This document shows, one piece after another, positions 16,915-25,955 of a DNA stretch of 64,000 nt. The stretch comes from Acetobacterium fimetarium (GTDB taxonomy: Bacteria; Bacillota; Clostridia; Eubacteriales; Eubacteriaceae). How positions within the stretch are numbered: the first letter of the stretch is position 1; each line of letters begins with the position of its first letter. The position numbers were made by a program, and so were the translations under genes. The notes beneath the pieces were generated by a model, which worked only from the letters and a program-made list of their open reading frames with translations, did not search any database and had not been told where the DNA came from. The stretch covers positions 1 to 64,000 of the forward strand of contig NZ_WJBC01000007.1 in the NCBI RefSeq assembly GCF_014284475.1, read 5' to 3'.

Positions 16915-18461
16915 GACTCTACCCTCTTAATTTTCAAGATTGGCTTAATGCCATAGACTGCTTCCATTGTATTACGACTTACTTTAAAAAAATGCTCTTC
17001 CAGCTGGAAATTTTTCGCGGTTGTGACTTCAATCAGTAATTTTTCTTCTTTCAAGCGGCACTGCAGTTTCTGAATTTTCTGCTGGCTGCTTTTGTCCAAA
17101 GCAATCGCCAGCTTTAATATCGCGGCGAGTTTTGCAACGACCAACTGCTCCTGATCGTTTTTTAAATAAATGCTCTCCTCAATTGCAATAAAACTGACTC
17201 TCACCGCTTCTGCAACCTTCCCCATCAGATCTTTTTCCTTTTGAGTGACGCCGACGATTTCTGTCGTCTCAATAATATTGCAGCTCTGAATCTGATAGTT
17301 TTTCCGATTGATAAAAGTACCGACCTCGAGCAGATAACATACTATCGACAAAAGCTGCCGTTCCCGTTTCCCCAGCTGATGATATTTTTTTAGCGAATCA
17401 AATATTTTGAGGCTGATCTTTTCAATAAATTCTGAATGATTCGGATTGGTATGGTACTTCACGCCAATAGCCTTCGCCGAATAATAGCTGCCTTCATCGA
17501 TCCACTCCAGCAGCTGTTGTTTTTTGGTAACCTGGAATTCAAAATCGAGATAGGCGTCACCGATCATCATCGGAATCAGAACAACGGTTTCAACACCGGT
17601 TTCCACCAGCAGTTTCAGATAGAGCGCCAGGGTATGATTCAGGGTTTCCGCTTCATACTGGTCCAGAAAAGGATTTTTTTTCATCAGCTGGTTGGCGGTC
17701 AGATCCGCTGTTGACTTCCATAATTTTCGGAATTCCCCGGCATTCACGACATAATACTCTTTTTGCTCAGTAAATCCGCACAGCTGAGCGATCACCCCCA
17801 CCTCATGGGAAGAGATGAAGAGCCGTTTGATCTCTCTTTTTTTAATGTTTTCAACAATATTTTGGGTATAAGTCGAAATGAATTCCGTCAGCAGGGTCTC
17901 AAACCGTTCCGAGTTTTCTTCGATGGATTTGAGAATCTCCTTCATTTTCAGATAGCCAAGCTCGGCAGTCTGGTGATAGTCGATGACGCCATTTTTCAGC
18001 AACGCCACCGACACATTGCCGCTGGAAATCGCCGCCAGCATCTGCTCTTCCGTATCGTCTCCGGTAATATTAAATGCCGGATTGCATTTTAACACCATAT
18101 GACGGTAAATCAAATGGATTTCTTCTTCTTTCTCCAGAATTTCGACTTCATAACCACCGGTATTGATCCGGATCTGCTCAAGAATATAAAGCTGATTTTT
18201 AGCTTCACGAAGCGCGGTGGTGCCAAATATTTTTATTGATTCCACGGCATAGGCATTGGACATTTCGATATAATCTTTAATCGTCTGGCACAATGCATAG
18301 GCTGATTTAAAACTGATCTCACCTTTTGCAAAACTCTGGCTGCCAAAACTGATGGGATAGATTGCCCGGTCCAAAATATTGATGCAGCCTTTTCCCCTTT
18401 GTCCAATGATCAGTTCACATCTGCTGGAACCGATATAGATAACTGAAAATCGTTTTATCAT
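16911..18461 (-). CDS. degenerate Ppx/GppA-like protein
   Basis: 516-aa protein with the overall Ppx/GppA plan: N-terminal ASKHA-like half, then an HD-like helical half with QLGKRERQLLSIVCYLLEVG. The phosphate loop that reads DIGSNS in active members is YIGSSRCELIIG here, so the acidic residue is lost, and the GGGS loop is replaced by AAISSGNVSVALL. It probably lacks classical phosphatase activity and may be regulatory or a polyphosphate/nucleotide sensor (inference). The start is set at ATG 18461 because GGGGAGGGA lies 7 nt upstream; a further-upstream Met would translate that site. First gene of the operon. Confidence 0.75.
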   Translation of the reverse strand: MIKRFSVIYIGSSRCELIIGQRGKGCINILDRAIYPISFGSQSFAKGEISFKSAYALCQTIKDYIEMSNAYAVESIKIFGTTALREAKNQLYILEQIRINTGGYEVEILEKEEEIHLIYRHMVLKCNPAFNITGDDTEEQMLAAISSGNVSVALLKNGVIDYHQTAELGYLKMKEILKSIEENSERFETLLTEFISTYTQNIVENIKKREIKRLFISSHEVGVIAQLCGFTEQKEYYVVNAGEFRKLWKSTADLTANQLMKKNPFLDQYEAETLNHTLALYLKLLVETGVETVVLIPMMIGDAYLDFEFQVTKKQQLLEWIDEGSYYSAKAIGVKYHTNPNHSEFIEKISLKIFDSLKKYHQLGKRERQLLSIVCYLLEVGTFINRKNYQIQSCNIIETTEIVGVTQKEKDLMGKVAEAVRVSFIAIEESIYLKNDQEQLVVAKLAAILKLAIALDKSSQQKIQKLQCRLKEEKLLIEVTTAKNFQLEEHFFKVSRNTMEAVYGIKPILKIKRVES

Positions 18462-18652
18462 AAAATCCCTCCCCATGCTTTCTTTCATTTTATCATAATT
18501 CAGATGAAATGGATGTTAAAAGTCGGTGAAGTGATGATATTTTTGTTTTTTTTTTATAATGCAATTGTTATCAATTATTTGTTTCGTGCCTCCGGCGATT
18601 ATTCTGTGTTACAATATGTTGAGAATTAACATCATCATCGGGAGGAAGAATC

Positions 18653-19342
18653 TTGTTCGGAACAATTATCAATGCCACCGCTATCGTCATCTGCGGCTTC
18701 ATCGGACTTTTATTAAAGGAAGCATTGCCCTCGCGGCTCTGCGATACAATCACGCAGGGCCTGGGTCTCGGCGTCGTCATCATCGGTACAACGATGGCGC
18801 TGGAAACTGAAAATATTACGCTAATGCTCGTCAGCCTTCTGCTTGGCGCCATCGTCGGCGAACTCATCGATATTGAAAAACAGCTCAAACGCATCGGAGA
18901 CGCGCTTGAATCACGACTGAAAAACAGCAGCAACAATGTTTCACTCGGTTTTGTCAGCGCATCCCTGCTTTTCTGCACCGGGTCCATGGCCATTATGGGC
19001 GCCCTGGAAAACGGCATCACCGGAACCTACAGTATTTTACTCAGCAAATCACTGCTGGACGGAATTTTTGCTATGATTCTTTCCTCAACCATGGGCATTG
19101 GCGTGCTGCTGTCGGCGATTCCCGTTTTTTTATATCAGGGCAGCATTGCTCTGCTGGCCACTTCAATCAAACCCTTCCTGTCAACCGCCATGATCACGGA
19201 AATGAACGCCGTCGGCGGCATTCTGATCATGGCCATCGGCATCAACATGCTCAAGATCAAGGAATTCAAAGTCGGCAATCTCCTGCCGGCCATCATCATG
19301 CCGATTCTGATCCTTTGGATGATGGGGCTGTGGGGCCTTTAA
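18653..19342 (+). CDS. DUF554 family membrane protein
   Basis: 229-aa protein with about seven hydrophobic spans, matching the DUF554 (YdfK/YqgA-like) family: MFGTIINATAIVICGFIGLLL at the N-terminus, GLVFC-type segment SASLLFCTGSMAIMGALENG, and ITEMNAVGGILIMAIGINML. The start is TTG (18653), supported by GGAGG seven bases upstream. Function of the family is unknown, possibly transport. Single gene, ending in a bidirectional terminator shared with the convergent rubredoxin. Confidence 0.88.
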   Translation: MFGTIINATAIVICGFIGLLLKEALPSRLCDTITQGLGLGVVIIGTTMALETENITLMLVSLLLGAIVGELIDIEKQLKRIGDALESRLKNSSNNVSLGFVSASLLFCTGSMAIMGALENGITGTYSILLSKSLLDGIFAMILSSTMGIGVLLSAIPVFLYQGSIALLATSIKPFLSTAMITEMNAVGGILIMAIGINMLKIKEFKVGNLLPAIIMPILILWMMGLWGL

Positions 19343-19370
19343 AACTGAATTTGCCATTTCTTTGCAAATA

Positions 19371-19395
19371 AAAAAAGAGCCGAAGCTCTTTTTTT
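19371..19395. terminator. bidirectional terminator between DUF554 gene and rubredoxin
   Basis: AAAAAAGAGC (19371-19380), CGAA loop, GCTCTTTTTTT (19385-19395). It is A/T-flanked on both sides so it works for both convergent genes. Confidence 0.85.
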
Positions 19396-19399
19396 AATA

Positions 19400-19561
19400 T
19401 TAGTCTACTGGTGAAAAATCATCTTTGCCAACGCCACAGGTTGGGCACTCCCAGCTATCAGGAATATCGGCAAATGCCGTCCCAGGAGCGACTCCATTAT
19501 CCGGATCCCCAAAAGCTGGATCATAAATATAACCGCATACATCACATTCAAATTTTTGCAT
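19400..19561 (-). CDS. rubredoxin
   Basis: 53-aa mononuclear iron electron carrier. It begins [15 protein letters not shown] and ends [19 protein letters not shown]; both CxxCG knuckles that bind the iron are present, and the length is exact for the family. GGGGGA lies 8 bp before the ATG. Stand-alone gene. Likely donates electrons to superoxide reductase (dfx is at 47.6 kb), rubrerythrin or other oxygen-defence enzymes (established role of the family). Confidence 0.96.
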   Translation of the reverse strand: MQKFECDVCGYIYDPAFGDPDNGVAPGTAFADIPDSWECPTCGVGKDDFSPVD

Positions 19562-19663
19562 TGTTATTTCCCCCATTTCTGAATTTTGTTTTTATATCTC
19601 TATTATAATTATTCTAACAAATATTTCAATCTATTTTATGAATTATTTCAAAATAAAATTCTG

Positions 19664-20584
19664 TTACCGGTATTTTCCCAGGTTTGCTGCACCAATCATT
19701 CCGGCTTCATTTCTGAACCTGGCCAGCACAATTTCAGGTATGGCATTGTGCGGATAGGTGAGACGCTTATGTGCCTCTATGCGAATTTTTTCCAGCAAAA
19801 AGCCGCCGGCATTCGACAAACCGCCTCCGATGGCATAGATCTCCGGGTCCACGATATCGCTGATATTGGCGATCGCCCAGCCCAGATATTTGGCCAGTCG
19901 ATCAACCGCCTCCGTTGCCAGAGGATCGCCGGCTTTGGCCGCGTCGATGATTTTTTTTCCGTCCAGTTTTTTTTCAGCTATCAAAGGTGATGTGACGCCG
20001 TTCTGCAACCGCATTTTTACATACCGAACCAATGCGGTTGCTGAAGCAAACGTCTCCAGACAGCCGTTTTTTCCGCAGCCGCAGGAATAGAAGTTTTCCG
20101 CCATGATCATATGGCCGACTTCCGTTGCCACACCGTGGGCTCCGGTTATGATCCGGCCATTGAGAATCAGTCCCCCACCGACGCCCGTACCCAGCGTAAT
20201 CATCATGGTATTGTCGCAGCCGGCCATGCTTCCAAATGTTGCTTCAGCGATACAAGCCGCTGTGGCATCATTGACCAGCTGCACCTCTTGGGTCAATCCG
20301 TCTTCCAGATCCTTTTTCAAGTCCACATTTTTCCAGCCCAGATTCGGACAGGATACCACCGTACTGCCATCCGCAGAGAGAATACCCGGAATCCCGATGC
20401 CGATCGCCTGCTCCGCCGGCGCCTGCAGAAGCAGCTCTTTAATCAGCGCCAGCAGATCATTTTTTACGTCAGCATACCCCCGGGCACTGTCCGTTTTTAC
20501 AGAAAGCTCCCGCAGAATTTTTCCCTGTTCATCCACGATGCCGCCCTTGATATTCGTCCCACCTAAATCGATTCCGATTCCCAT
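19664..20584 (-). CDS. glcK: ROK family glucokinase
   Basis: 306-aa sugar kinase of the ROK family, expected to phosphorylate glucose with ATP. The phosphate loop IGIDLGGTNIKGG opens the protein. The catalytic aspartate is in LVNDATAACIAE, and the TLGTGVGGGLILNG loop is intact. The zinc site is complete: His in VGHM and SCGCGKNGCLE. Starts at ATG 20584. N-acetylmannosamine or fructose specificity cannot be excluded by sequence alone, but the DLGGTNIKGG / EVGHM pattern fits glucokinase. Confidence 0.88.
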   Translation of the reverse strand: MGIGIDLGGTNIKGGIVDEQGKILRELSVKTDSARGYADVKNDLLALIKELLLQAPAEQAIGIGIPGILSADGSTVVSCPNLGWKNVDLKKDLEDGLTQEVQLVNDATAACIAEATFGSMAGCDNTMMITLGTGVGGGLILNGRIITGAHGVATEVGHMIMAENFYSCGCGKNGCLETFASATALVRYVKMRLQNGVTSPLIAEKKLDGKKIIDAAKAGDPLATEAVDRLAKYLGWAIANISDIVDPEIYAIGGGLSNAGGFLLEKIRIEAHKRLTYPHNAIPEIVLARFRNEAGMIGAANLGKYR

Positions 20585-20652
20585 CCTGCACCTCGATTCA
20601 TTTTTACTGCATTATAGCACGATTTTTCTTTTTTCGATAGAATTAGTCTGGC

Positions 20653-21903
20653 TTATTCATAGCGCAGCGCATCAATCGGATCCAGGTGGGCGGCCTTATT
20701 GGCCGGGTAATAGCCGAAGAAAACGCCGATCCCCATTGAGAAGCACAGGGCGATAATCATCGGGCCGAAAGGAGGTGTGGTCGGAAACTTAAGCAGCGAA
20801 CTGCCGAAAATACCGAGCGCCGCGCCCAGAGCTACGCCGATCATTCCGCCGATCAGACAGATGATGATCGACTCGATGATAAACTGACTGCGGATGGCTG
20901 AATTTCTCGCGCCCAAAGCTTTGCGGATGCCGATTTCCTTCGTCCGTTCGGTTACCGAAACCAGCATGATATTCATTACACCAATCCCGCCAACCAGCAG
21001 CGATATCCCCGCAATGACTGAAATCCCGAGCGAAAGGGTACTCAACATACCGGTTGCTTCACTGACGATGGACTCCATGCTCTGGGACTCAATTGTATAG
21101 TCGGACAGCGGATCCAGACTCTTGAGGAAATAATCCTTGGCCGTTTTGGCAAAAGCGGTGGTGTCGCCATTGGCTGCTCCCATGATCGTCAAGCTGTCAT
21201 ACCCCGGGATGGTGGTTGCTTCCGAACCAAGCGCCATCGCCGTAGTGATCGGAATAAAGCACTCGACACGCGTATCGTCGCCCATATTAAAGAGCGGATT
21301 GTCAATTACCAGTTTTTCATAGACCCCGATGACGGTATAGGTTTCATTCGTGGTTTTGGTTTTCACGGTAATATCCATTCCCGTCGGATCGCCATCAACG
21401 CCGACCAGATTGTTTCTCAGGGTTGTATCGATGATGATGACATTCCGAGAACTTTGGATGTCCCGGTCGGAAACGAAACGCCCCTGAACCAGATTGATGT
21501 TGTTGACCAGACGATAGTCCGGATTGGCGCCGGTGATGCTGACGTCCTTATGAATATACCCGCTGTCGAGCTCACCGGAACCCATACTCTTGGACAGGCT
21601 GATGGCCTGAATCTGACTTGAATACATTGTTTTGAAGCTGTCAAGCTCATCCTGCGTGATGTAGTCTTCCGGCTGCATTGTCGGCTGGCTGTCATAATTC
21701 TTCGGCGTCAGGTACACCGAGATATTCTTGCTGCCGATTTTGTCCATTGTTTTTGAAACTGAGCCGGTCATGGCGGAACCAAGCGTCGAAATCGCCATAA
21801 CGGAAGCGATCCCGATGATGATCCCAAGCATCGTCAGAAGGGCGCGCATTTTATTCGCTCTCAAACCTTCCAGAGCCAGCCGGGTATTTTCAAGCAGATT
21901 CAT
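20653..21903 (-). CDS. MacB-type ABC transporter permease
   Basis: 416-aa permease with one N-terminal membrane span (MRALLTMLGIIIGIASVMAI), a large extracytoplasmic MacB-type core domain, and three C-terminal spans including SVTERTKEIGIRKALGAR, the diagnostic cytoplasmic loop. It ends GYYPANKAAHLDPIDALRYE, the standard C-terminus of the family. Works by mechanotransmission with a separate ATPase, here encoded just upstream with a 14-nt overlap. Substrate unknown; such systems export peptides, antibiotics or lipoproteins. Confidence 0.92.
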   Translation of the reverse strand: MNLLENTRLALEGLRANKMRALLTMLGIIIGIASVMAISTLGSAMTGSVSKTMDKIGSKNISVYLTPKNYDSQPTMQPEDYITQDELDSFKTMYSSQIQAISLSKSMGSGELDSGYIHKDVSITGANPDYRLVNNINLVQGRFVSDRDIQSSRNVIIIDTTLRNNLVGVDGDPTGMDITVKTKTTNETYTVIGVYEKLVIDNPLFNMGDDTRVECFIPITTAMALGSEATTIPGYDSLTIMGAANGDTTAFAKTAKDYFLKSLDPLSDYTIESQSMESIVSEATGMLSTLSLGISVIAGISLLVGGIGVMNIMLVSVTERTKEIGIRKALGARNSAIRSQFIIESIIICLIGGMIGVALGAALGIFGSSLLKFPTTPPFGPMIIALCFSMGIGVFFGYYPANKAAHLDPIDALRYE

Positions 21904-22618
21904 AGCGCCCCTCCAAATGAAATTTCTGATTTACATAGTTTTCCACGATGGAACCGTCCTTGAGACGAATGGTTCGCTGCGTTTCCTCGGCCAGCTCGGT
22001 GTTGTGGGTAATCAGGATAATTGTCTTGCCCTGTTCCTGATGGAGCTGGTGAAAAATATCCATGACCATCCGGCCCGTATGCGTATCCAGTGCCCCGGTC
22101 GGTTCATCCGCCAGAATGATGGCCGGGTCATTGGCCATCGCTCTGGCAATGGCGACACGCTGCTTTTGCCCACCGGACAATTCGTTCGGGCGATGATGGG
22201 AACGGGCACTCATCTCCACCATTTGCAGCAGCTCTTTGGCCCGTTGGGTCCGTTCACTTCGTGATTTTCCGCCATAGAGCATCGGGAGCGCCACATTATT
22301 CAGCGCCGAGGAACGGGGAATCAGATTGAAGGTCTGAAATACAAAGCCGATTTTCTGATTGCGAATTCTTGACAAACCTTCATCCTTGACATTTTCCATC
22401 GGCAGATCGTCCAGAAAATAGCTTCCGCGGGTGGGACGGTCCAGCGCCCCGAGAATGTTCATCAGGGTGGACTTGCCGGATCCGGAAGCCCCGACGATGG
22501 ATAAAAATTCGCCTTCGTAAACGTCAAGATCTAAACCGTGAAGTATTTCCAGTTCGTTGGGCGTTCCGAGGTAATAGGATTTGACGATTCCTCTCATTTC
22601 AATGATTTTTTTTCTCAT
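21890..22618 (-). CDS. MacB-type ABC transporter ATPase (LolD/MacB-like)
   Basis: 242-aa ATPase that drives the adjacent permease. Walker [10 protein letters not shown], signature [15 protein letters not shown], Walker [13 protein letters not shown] and the H-loop ITHNTE are present; the extra [12 protein letters not shown] stretch after the Q-loop is typical of MacB/LolD ATPases. Its ATG directly follows the stop of the adaptor gene. Confidence 0.93.
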   Translation of the reverse strand: MRKKIIEMRGIVKSYYLGTPNELEILHGLDLDVYEGEFLSIVGASGSGKSTLMNILGALDRPTRGSYFLDDLPMENVKDEGLSRIRNQKIGFVFQTFNLIPRSSALNNVALPMLYGGKSRSERTQRAKELLQMVEMSARSHHRPNELSGGQKQRVAIARAMANDPAIILADEPTGALDTHTGRMVMDIFHQLHQEQGKTIILITHNTELAEETQRTIRLKDGSIVENYVNQKFHLEGRYESA

Positions 22619-23542
22619 TTACACCGTTGCTCCTTCCTCAAGAGAAACCGAATCGCCAGGATGTACAGCCTGAGGCTGGCTAATGACGGCCATTCCAGCC
22701 GTCAGCTGATCGCCGGCTATTTCCACGAGTGAATCAGTTTCCATCCCGAGACTTACCGGAATGGCGGCAACCATCTGTGTTCCTGCTTTATCCGGATTCT
22801 CCTGGGCAATATAAATGCAGGTCTTGCCGGAATCATCCGTCACCAGGGCCTCGAAGGGAACGCTGAAGACATCATTTTTTTCTTCGCTGACGATGCTCAG
22901 CCGGGTGGTCATTCCAATTTTAAGTCCGGACACATCGGCCGGCAGATCAACCTCGATTTCAAACTCGGCATTTTTTGTCGTGGAATCTGCTGAAAGTTTT
23001 GTCTCCATTGCAGTTGGTGCGATTTTGGAAAGATTGCCCTGAAAAGTTGCGGCTCCGGTCGCATCGGATTTGATAGTTACCGGCATGTCAACATGAATCA
23101 GGTTCAAATTCGCCTCTTTGACTTTTCCGCGGACTTTCAGATCACTGGTATCTTCAATGGTGAACAGTTCGCCGCTTGCCATCGCGCCTTTGACCGCACT
23201 GACCGCTGTGATGGTACCGCTATTCCCGGCCTTGACATTGGTATAGGTATCCGTCTGCTTGTTGTAAAGCTGACACAACCAGTCGCCGTTGCTGACCGCG
23301 TCACCAACGGCGACATAGATTTTTTCGATCGTATCACCGCTGCTGTCACTGACTTTCACTTTCGTATTGCTTTCGACAATGCCGGTAGCCGATATGGAAT
23401 TCTGAAGGTTTCCCTTCGCCAGTGCTGACGTCTTGACGGTGGCGGCAGCCGGTGTTTTTGTGCCGGCATAAACATAGGCGCCGCCGCCGATCACGATGGC
23501 TAACCCCAGCACGATACACAGTATGATTCCTTTTTTCTTCAT
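22619..23542 (-). CDS. MacA/HlyD-type periplasmic adaptor of the ABC system
   Basis: 307-aa membrane-anchored adaptor. An N-terminal signal anchor (KGIILCIVLGLAIVIGGGAYVYA) is followed by a barrel-sandwich domain (VKVSDSSGDTIEKIYVAVGDAVSNGDWLCQL) and beta-barrel segments. In Gram-positive bacteria such adaptors join MacB-like permeases in the membrane. The start is set at ATG 23542 with AGGA just upstream; a longer frame reaching 23659 would translate a palindromic repeat and is rejected. First gene of a three-gene operon. Confidence 0.88.
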   Translation of the reverse strand: MKKKGIILCIVLGLAIVIGGGAYVYAGTKTPAAATVKTSALAKGNLQNSISATGIVESNTKVKVSDSSGDTIEKIYVAVGDAVSNGDWLCQLYNKQTDTYTNVKAGNSGTITAVSAVKGAMASGELFTIEDTSDLKVRGKVKEANLNLIHVDMPVTIKSDATGAATFQGNLSKIAPTAMETKLSADSTTKNAEFEIEVDLPADVSGLKIGMTTRLSIVSEEKNDVFSVPFEALVTDDSGKTCIYIAQENPDKAGTQMVAAIPVSLGMETDSLVEIAGDQLTAGMAVISQPQAVHPGDSVSLEEGATV

Positions 23543-23636
23543 TATTTTCCTGTATGGCCCCGATCTCTCAATCGGTCCATACCTCTCTCCCTCTTTAATT
23601 TTTTTGTTTATAAATTGCACAAAACACGAACAATTG

Positions 23637-23743
23637 TTGCTTTGCTGACGGTTTCGCAATCAATTTGGTAACGTGTAGGCGAACAGTTTGGAAAACTGTC
23701 CGCCGTACAGTGTACAGATTGATTCGCGCAAACCGTCAGTAAA
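23637..23743 (-). repeat. family 1 palindromic repeat, copy c
   Basis: Reverse-oriented copy between the ABC-2 permease end and the adaptor leader. Arms GCTGACGGTTTCGC / GCGCAAACCGTCAG and CAATTTGGTAACGTGTAGGC / GCCGTACAGTGTACAGATTG. The apex read on the minus strand is GGCGGACAGTTT-TCC-AAACTGTTCGCC: the loop-proximal pairs differ from copies a and b but stay complementary. Confidence 0.88.
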
Positions 23744-23778
23744 CATGGTAGTTCTGGAAATACCTATTTTTCTGGCGC

Positions 23779-24600
23779 TTACTCCAAATTCAGGTGTTTC
23801 TGCATGATGTACTGGGTGCCGAAATAGAACAGGACGCACAAGATCACATTGCAGATGGTCGTGCCATTGATCAACCACTGGATCGCATTCATTGCCTCAA
23901 TACCTTCCATATATGCTTCCAGATTCGCTAAAGGTACGACTACCATGATGACTGACGCGATGATCTGCATCACGATGGTAATCACGATATAGGCTCCGAA
24001 AGCCGCAATAATCCGGTGCTGGTTGAACAACTGCCCGATAGCAATGGATACATAAATCATCAGAATCGATGCAACCCCGCCTACCAGCATGCCCAGGAAC
24101 AGTTCAAACAGAATAACATTGAGGCTCATTCCAAATTGAGCATAAAAATCGGCGTAACCGGCACTGATCGCCTGAGAGACTTCCAGCATCGAAAAACTTC
24201 CCAGTGAGAGAATGAAGCCGGAGATAGCCAGCATTAAACCGCAGACCACCGACCACATCAATCCCACCACTAATTTCGAGAAAACCATTTCCCATGTTTT
24301 TACGGGCAGGGTGAACATCAGATAGCCTTCATCAGTAAAAAGATTCTTGTAAAACCGCTGGATAATCACCACCAGCGTCATCACACATAAGGCGACGACC
24401 AGAACAAAGTACAGGGTAAAGGCGATTCCCAGAATGATTTCAGCAATCGGACCGGTTGTAACATTGTCGCTGAAAAAATCCGGTGCCCCGATGGTCATGG
24501 CCACTTTTGTGAAAATTGTCAATATCAGTAAAGCACCATACAGCGGCAGAAACGTTCTCCCCGTCGCCTTTACTTCATGTTTAAGCAGTTTTCTTAACAT
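23779..24600 (-). CDS. ABC-2 type transporter permease
   Basis: 273-aa membrane protein with about six hydrophobic spans and the start MLRKLLKHEVKATGRTFLPLYGALL, typical of YtrC/YtrD-like or ABC-2 permeases in Firmicutes. The conserved cytoplasmic RFYKNLFTDEGYLMFTLPV stretch marks this family. It overlaps its ATPase gene by 7 nt and belongs to the GntR-ATPase-permease operon. Substrate unknown. Confidence 0.82.
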   Translation of the reverse strand: MLRKLLKHEVKATGRTFLPLYGALLILTIFTKVAMTIGAPDFFSDNVTTGPIAEIILGIAFTLYFVLVVALCVMTLVVIIQRFYKNLFTDEGYLMFTLPVKTWEMVFSKLVVGLMWSVVCGLMLAISGFILSLGSFSMLEVSQAISAGYADFYAQFGMSLNVILFELFLGMLVGGVASILMIYVSIAIGQLFNQHRIIAAFGAYIVITIVMQIIASVIMVVVPLANLEAYMEGIEAMNAIQWLINGTTICNVILCVLFYFGTQYIMQKHLNLE

Positions 24601-25289
24601 TTGAATACCTCCCGGAACAGACCGTCTACCGATTTGTTGTACTTTTCCCTGATTTCATCAACAGTGGATGTCAGGGTTATTTCTCCTTTTGAAATGAAAA
24701 TGATGTCATCCAACACCTGCTCGATATCTGCAATCAGGTGGGTTGAGATCACGACCGAGGCATTCTCTTTATAATTGTTGATGATGGTATTGAGAATGTA
24801 ATCCCTGGCGGCCGGATCAACCCCGCCGATTGGTTCGTCGAGCAGATAAAGCTCTGCTTGCCGGCTCATGACCAAAATCAGCTGGACTTTCTCTTTGGTC
24901 CCCTTGGACATGGTTTTCAGCCGATCTCCGGGATTGATATTCAGATCGAGCAGCATGTTTTCAGCTTTGATACGGTTGAAGTCTTGATAAAAATCTTCAA
25001 AGAAAGCGATGATGTCTTCAACCCGCATCCAGCCGTTAAGATAAGTTCGCTCGGACAGGTAGGATACCTTTGCCTTCGTTTCAATACCGGGAGCAAGCCC
25101 ATCGATGGTTATTTCTCCACCGGTTGGCACCAGCAAACCGGTGGCCAGTTTAATAAAAGTGCTTTTGCCGCTGCCGTTTGGCCCAAGCAGCCCAATGATC
25201 CGACCTCTCGGGATCTCGACATTGACGTCAGACAGGGCCACCTTTTTTCCGAAATTCTTGGTCAGGTTCTTAGCGCTGAGTATTGTCAT
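24594..25289 (-). CDS. ABC transporter ATPase (YtrB/BcrA-like)
   Basis: 231-aa ATPase with Walker A GPNGSGKST, a degenerate signature region MSKGTKEKVQLILVMSRQ, Walker B LYLLDEPIGGVDP and H-loop ISTHLI. The MSKGTKEKV form is typical of ATPases paired with GntR/YtrA regulators. The start at ATG 25289 gives MTILSAKNLTKNFG and overlaps the end of the regulator gene by 20 nt; an upstream start at 25319 (MKRLRRGKTV) is less likely. Confidence 0.87.
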   Translation of the reverse strand: MTILSAKNLTKNFGKKVALSDVNVEIPRGRIIGLLGPNGSGKSTFIKLATGLLVPTGGEITIDGLAPGIETKAKVSYLSERTYLNGWMRVEDIIAFFEDFYQDFNRIKAENMLLDLNINPGDRLKTMSKGTKEKVQLILVMSRQAELYLLDEPIGGVDPAARDYILNTIINNYKENASVVISTHLIADIEQVLDDIIFISKGEITLTSTVDEIREKYNKSVDGLFREVFKC

Positions 25290-25659
25290 TACCGTCTTCC
25301 CCCTCCTCAGCCTTTTCAATCAATGTCAGAATCTCTTCTTTGCCAAATCCCAGCTGCTTCATTCGGTCGAAAAACCGGTCAATCTCGGTTAATGCCAAAG
25401 CTTTCTTTACTTCCTCTATCACTTTCTTATCCTCCGTAATATATCGTCCACTTGTTCTCTGTGCAAAAACCAGGTTCTCTCGTTCCAGCTCTGCTAATGC
25501 TTTTTGCATTGTGTTTGGGTTAACACCAGCATCCGAAGCCAAATCTCTTACCGAAGCAAGTTTATCGCCTGGTGAATAAATTCCGGATACGATTCTAAGC
25601 TCAATCTGTTCCACCAACTGTTTGTAGATGGGTCGATCTGAATCAATGTACCATTTCAT
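25270..25659 (-). CDS. GntR family regulator, YtrA subfamily
   Basis: 129-aa repressor-type regulator. The N-terminal winged helix (PIYKQLVEQIELRIVSGIYSPGDKLASVRDLA..GVNPNTMQKALAELE) is the GntR DNA-binding domain. The short C-terminal helical part, lacking a ligand domain, is typical of the YtrA subfamily, which controls adjacent ABC transporters. A perfect inverted repeat lies in its own promoter (25672-25725), which implies autoregulation of the operon. Confidence 0.92.
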   Translation of the reverse strand: MKWYIDSDRPIYKQLVEQIELRIVSGIYSPGDKLASVRDLASDAGVNPNTMQKALAELERENLVFAQRTSGRYITEDKKVIEEVKKALALTEIDRFFDRMKQLGFGKEEILTLIEKAEEGEDGNDNTQR

Positions 25660-25671
25660 TGCTGTCCTCCT

Positions 25672-25734
25672 TTGTATTATTGTATTGTTGTACTAATTGA
25701 TTAATACAGTAACTCAATAATACAATTCTGTCAA
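25672..25734 (-). promoter_or_regulatory. promoter and operator of the GntR-ABC operon
   Basis: TTGTATTATTG (25672-25682) and CAATAATACAA (25715-25725) form a perfect 11-bp inverted repeat with a 32-bp gap. On the minus strand TTGACA (25729-25734) lies immediately outside the right arm, with a weak TACTGT -10 at 17 bp. Position just before the YtrA-type gene suggests self-repression. Confidence 0.65.
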
Positions 25735-25745
25735 GACTTTTCTGC

Positions 25746-25771
25746 AAAAAAAATGCCGCATTTCTGCAGCA
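25746..25771 (-). terminator. terminator at the outer edge of family 2 repeat copy a
   Basis: On the minus strand TGCTGCA / TGCGGCA pairs over a GAAA loop and is followed by eight T. It would end transcripts from the ubiB-like operon after passing through the repeat. Confidence 0.7.
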
Positions 25772-25945
25772 GTCAAGCTGTCGACCAGTCCCACCGTACC
25801 GACCAATTGTTAATCAGTCGTATGCTACAGAATCGGACACTCTTCGAGATGTCCGCTCTGATGCATACTACACGATATAACAATTGTCGGTACTACGTTA
25901 GAACGCTGTCTACAGTTTCACTGCCACAAAATGCAGCATTTTTTT
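25772..25945 (+). repeat. family 2 palindromic repeat, copy a
   Basis: Lies in the 3' region of the ubiB-like operon. Arms ACCGTACCGACCAATTGTTA (25792-25811) and TAACAATTGTCGGTACTACG (25878-25897), inner arms TCGTATGCT/ATGCATACTACACGA, and apex CGGACACTC-TTC-GAGATGTCCG (25833-25854). An A/T-rich hairpin at 25921-25945 mirrors the left terminator, so the unit is an inverted repeat out to its terminators. Confidence 0.88.
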
Positions 25946-25955
25946 CAATTTTATA

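Noticed and set aside
23543-23878. N-terminal extension of the adaptor and a small frame at 23660-23878
   Set aside because: Both translate the family 1 repeat; the adaptor has a good start at 23542.
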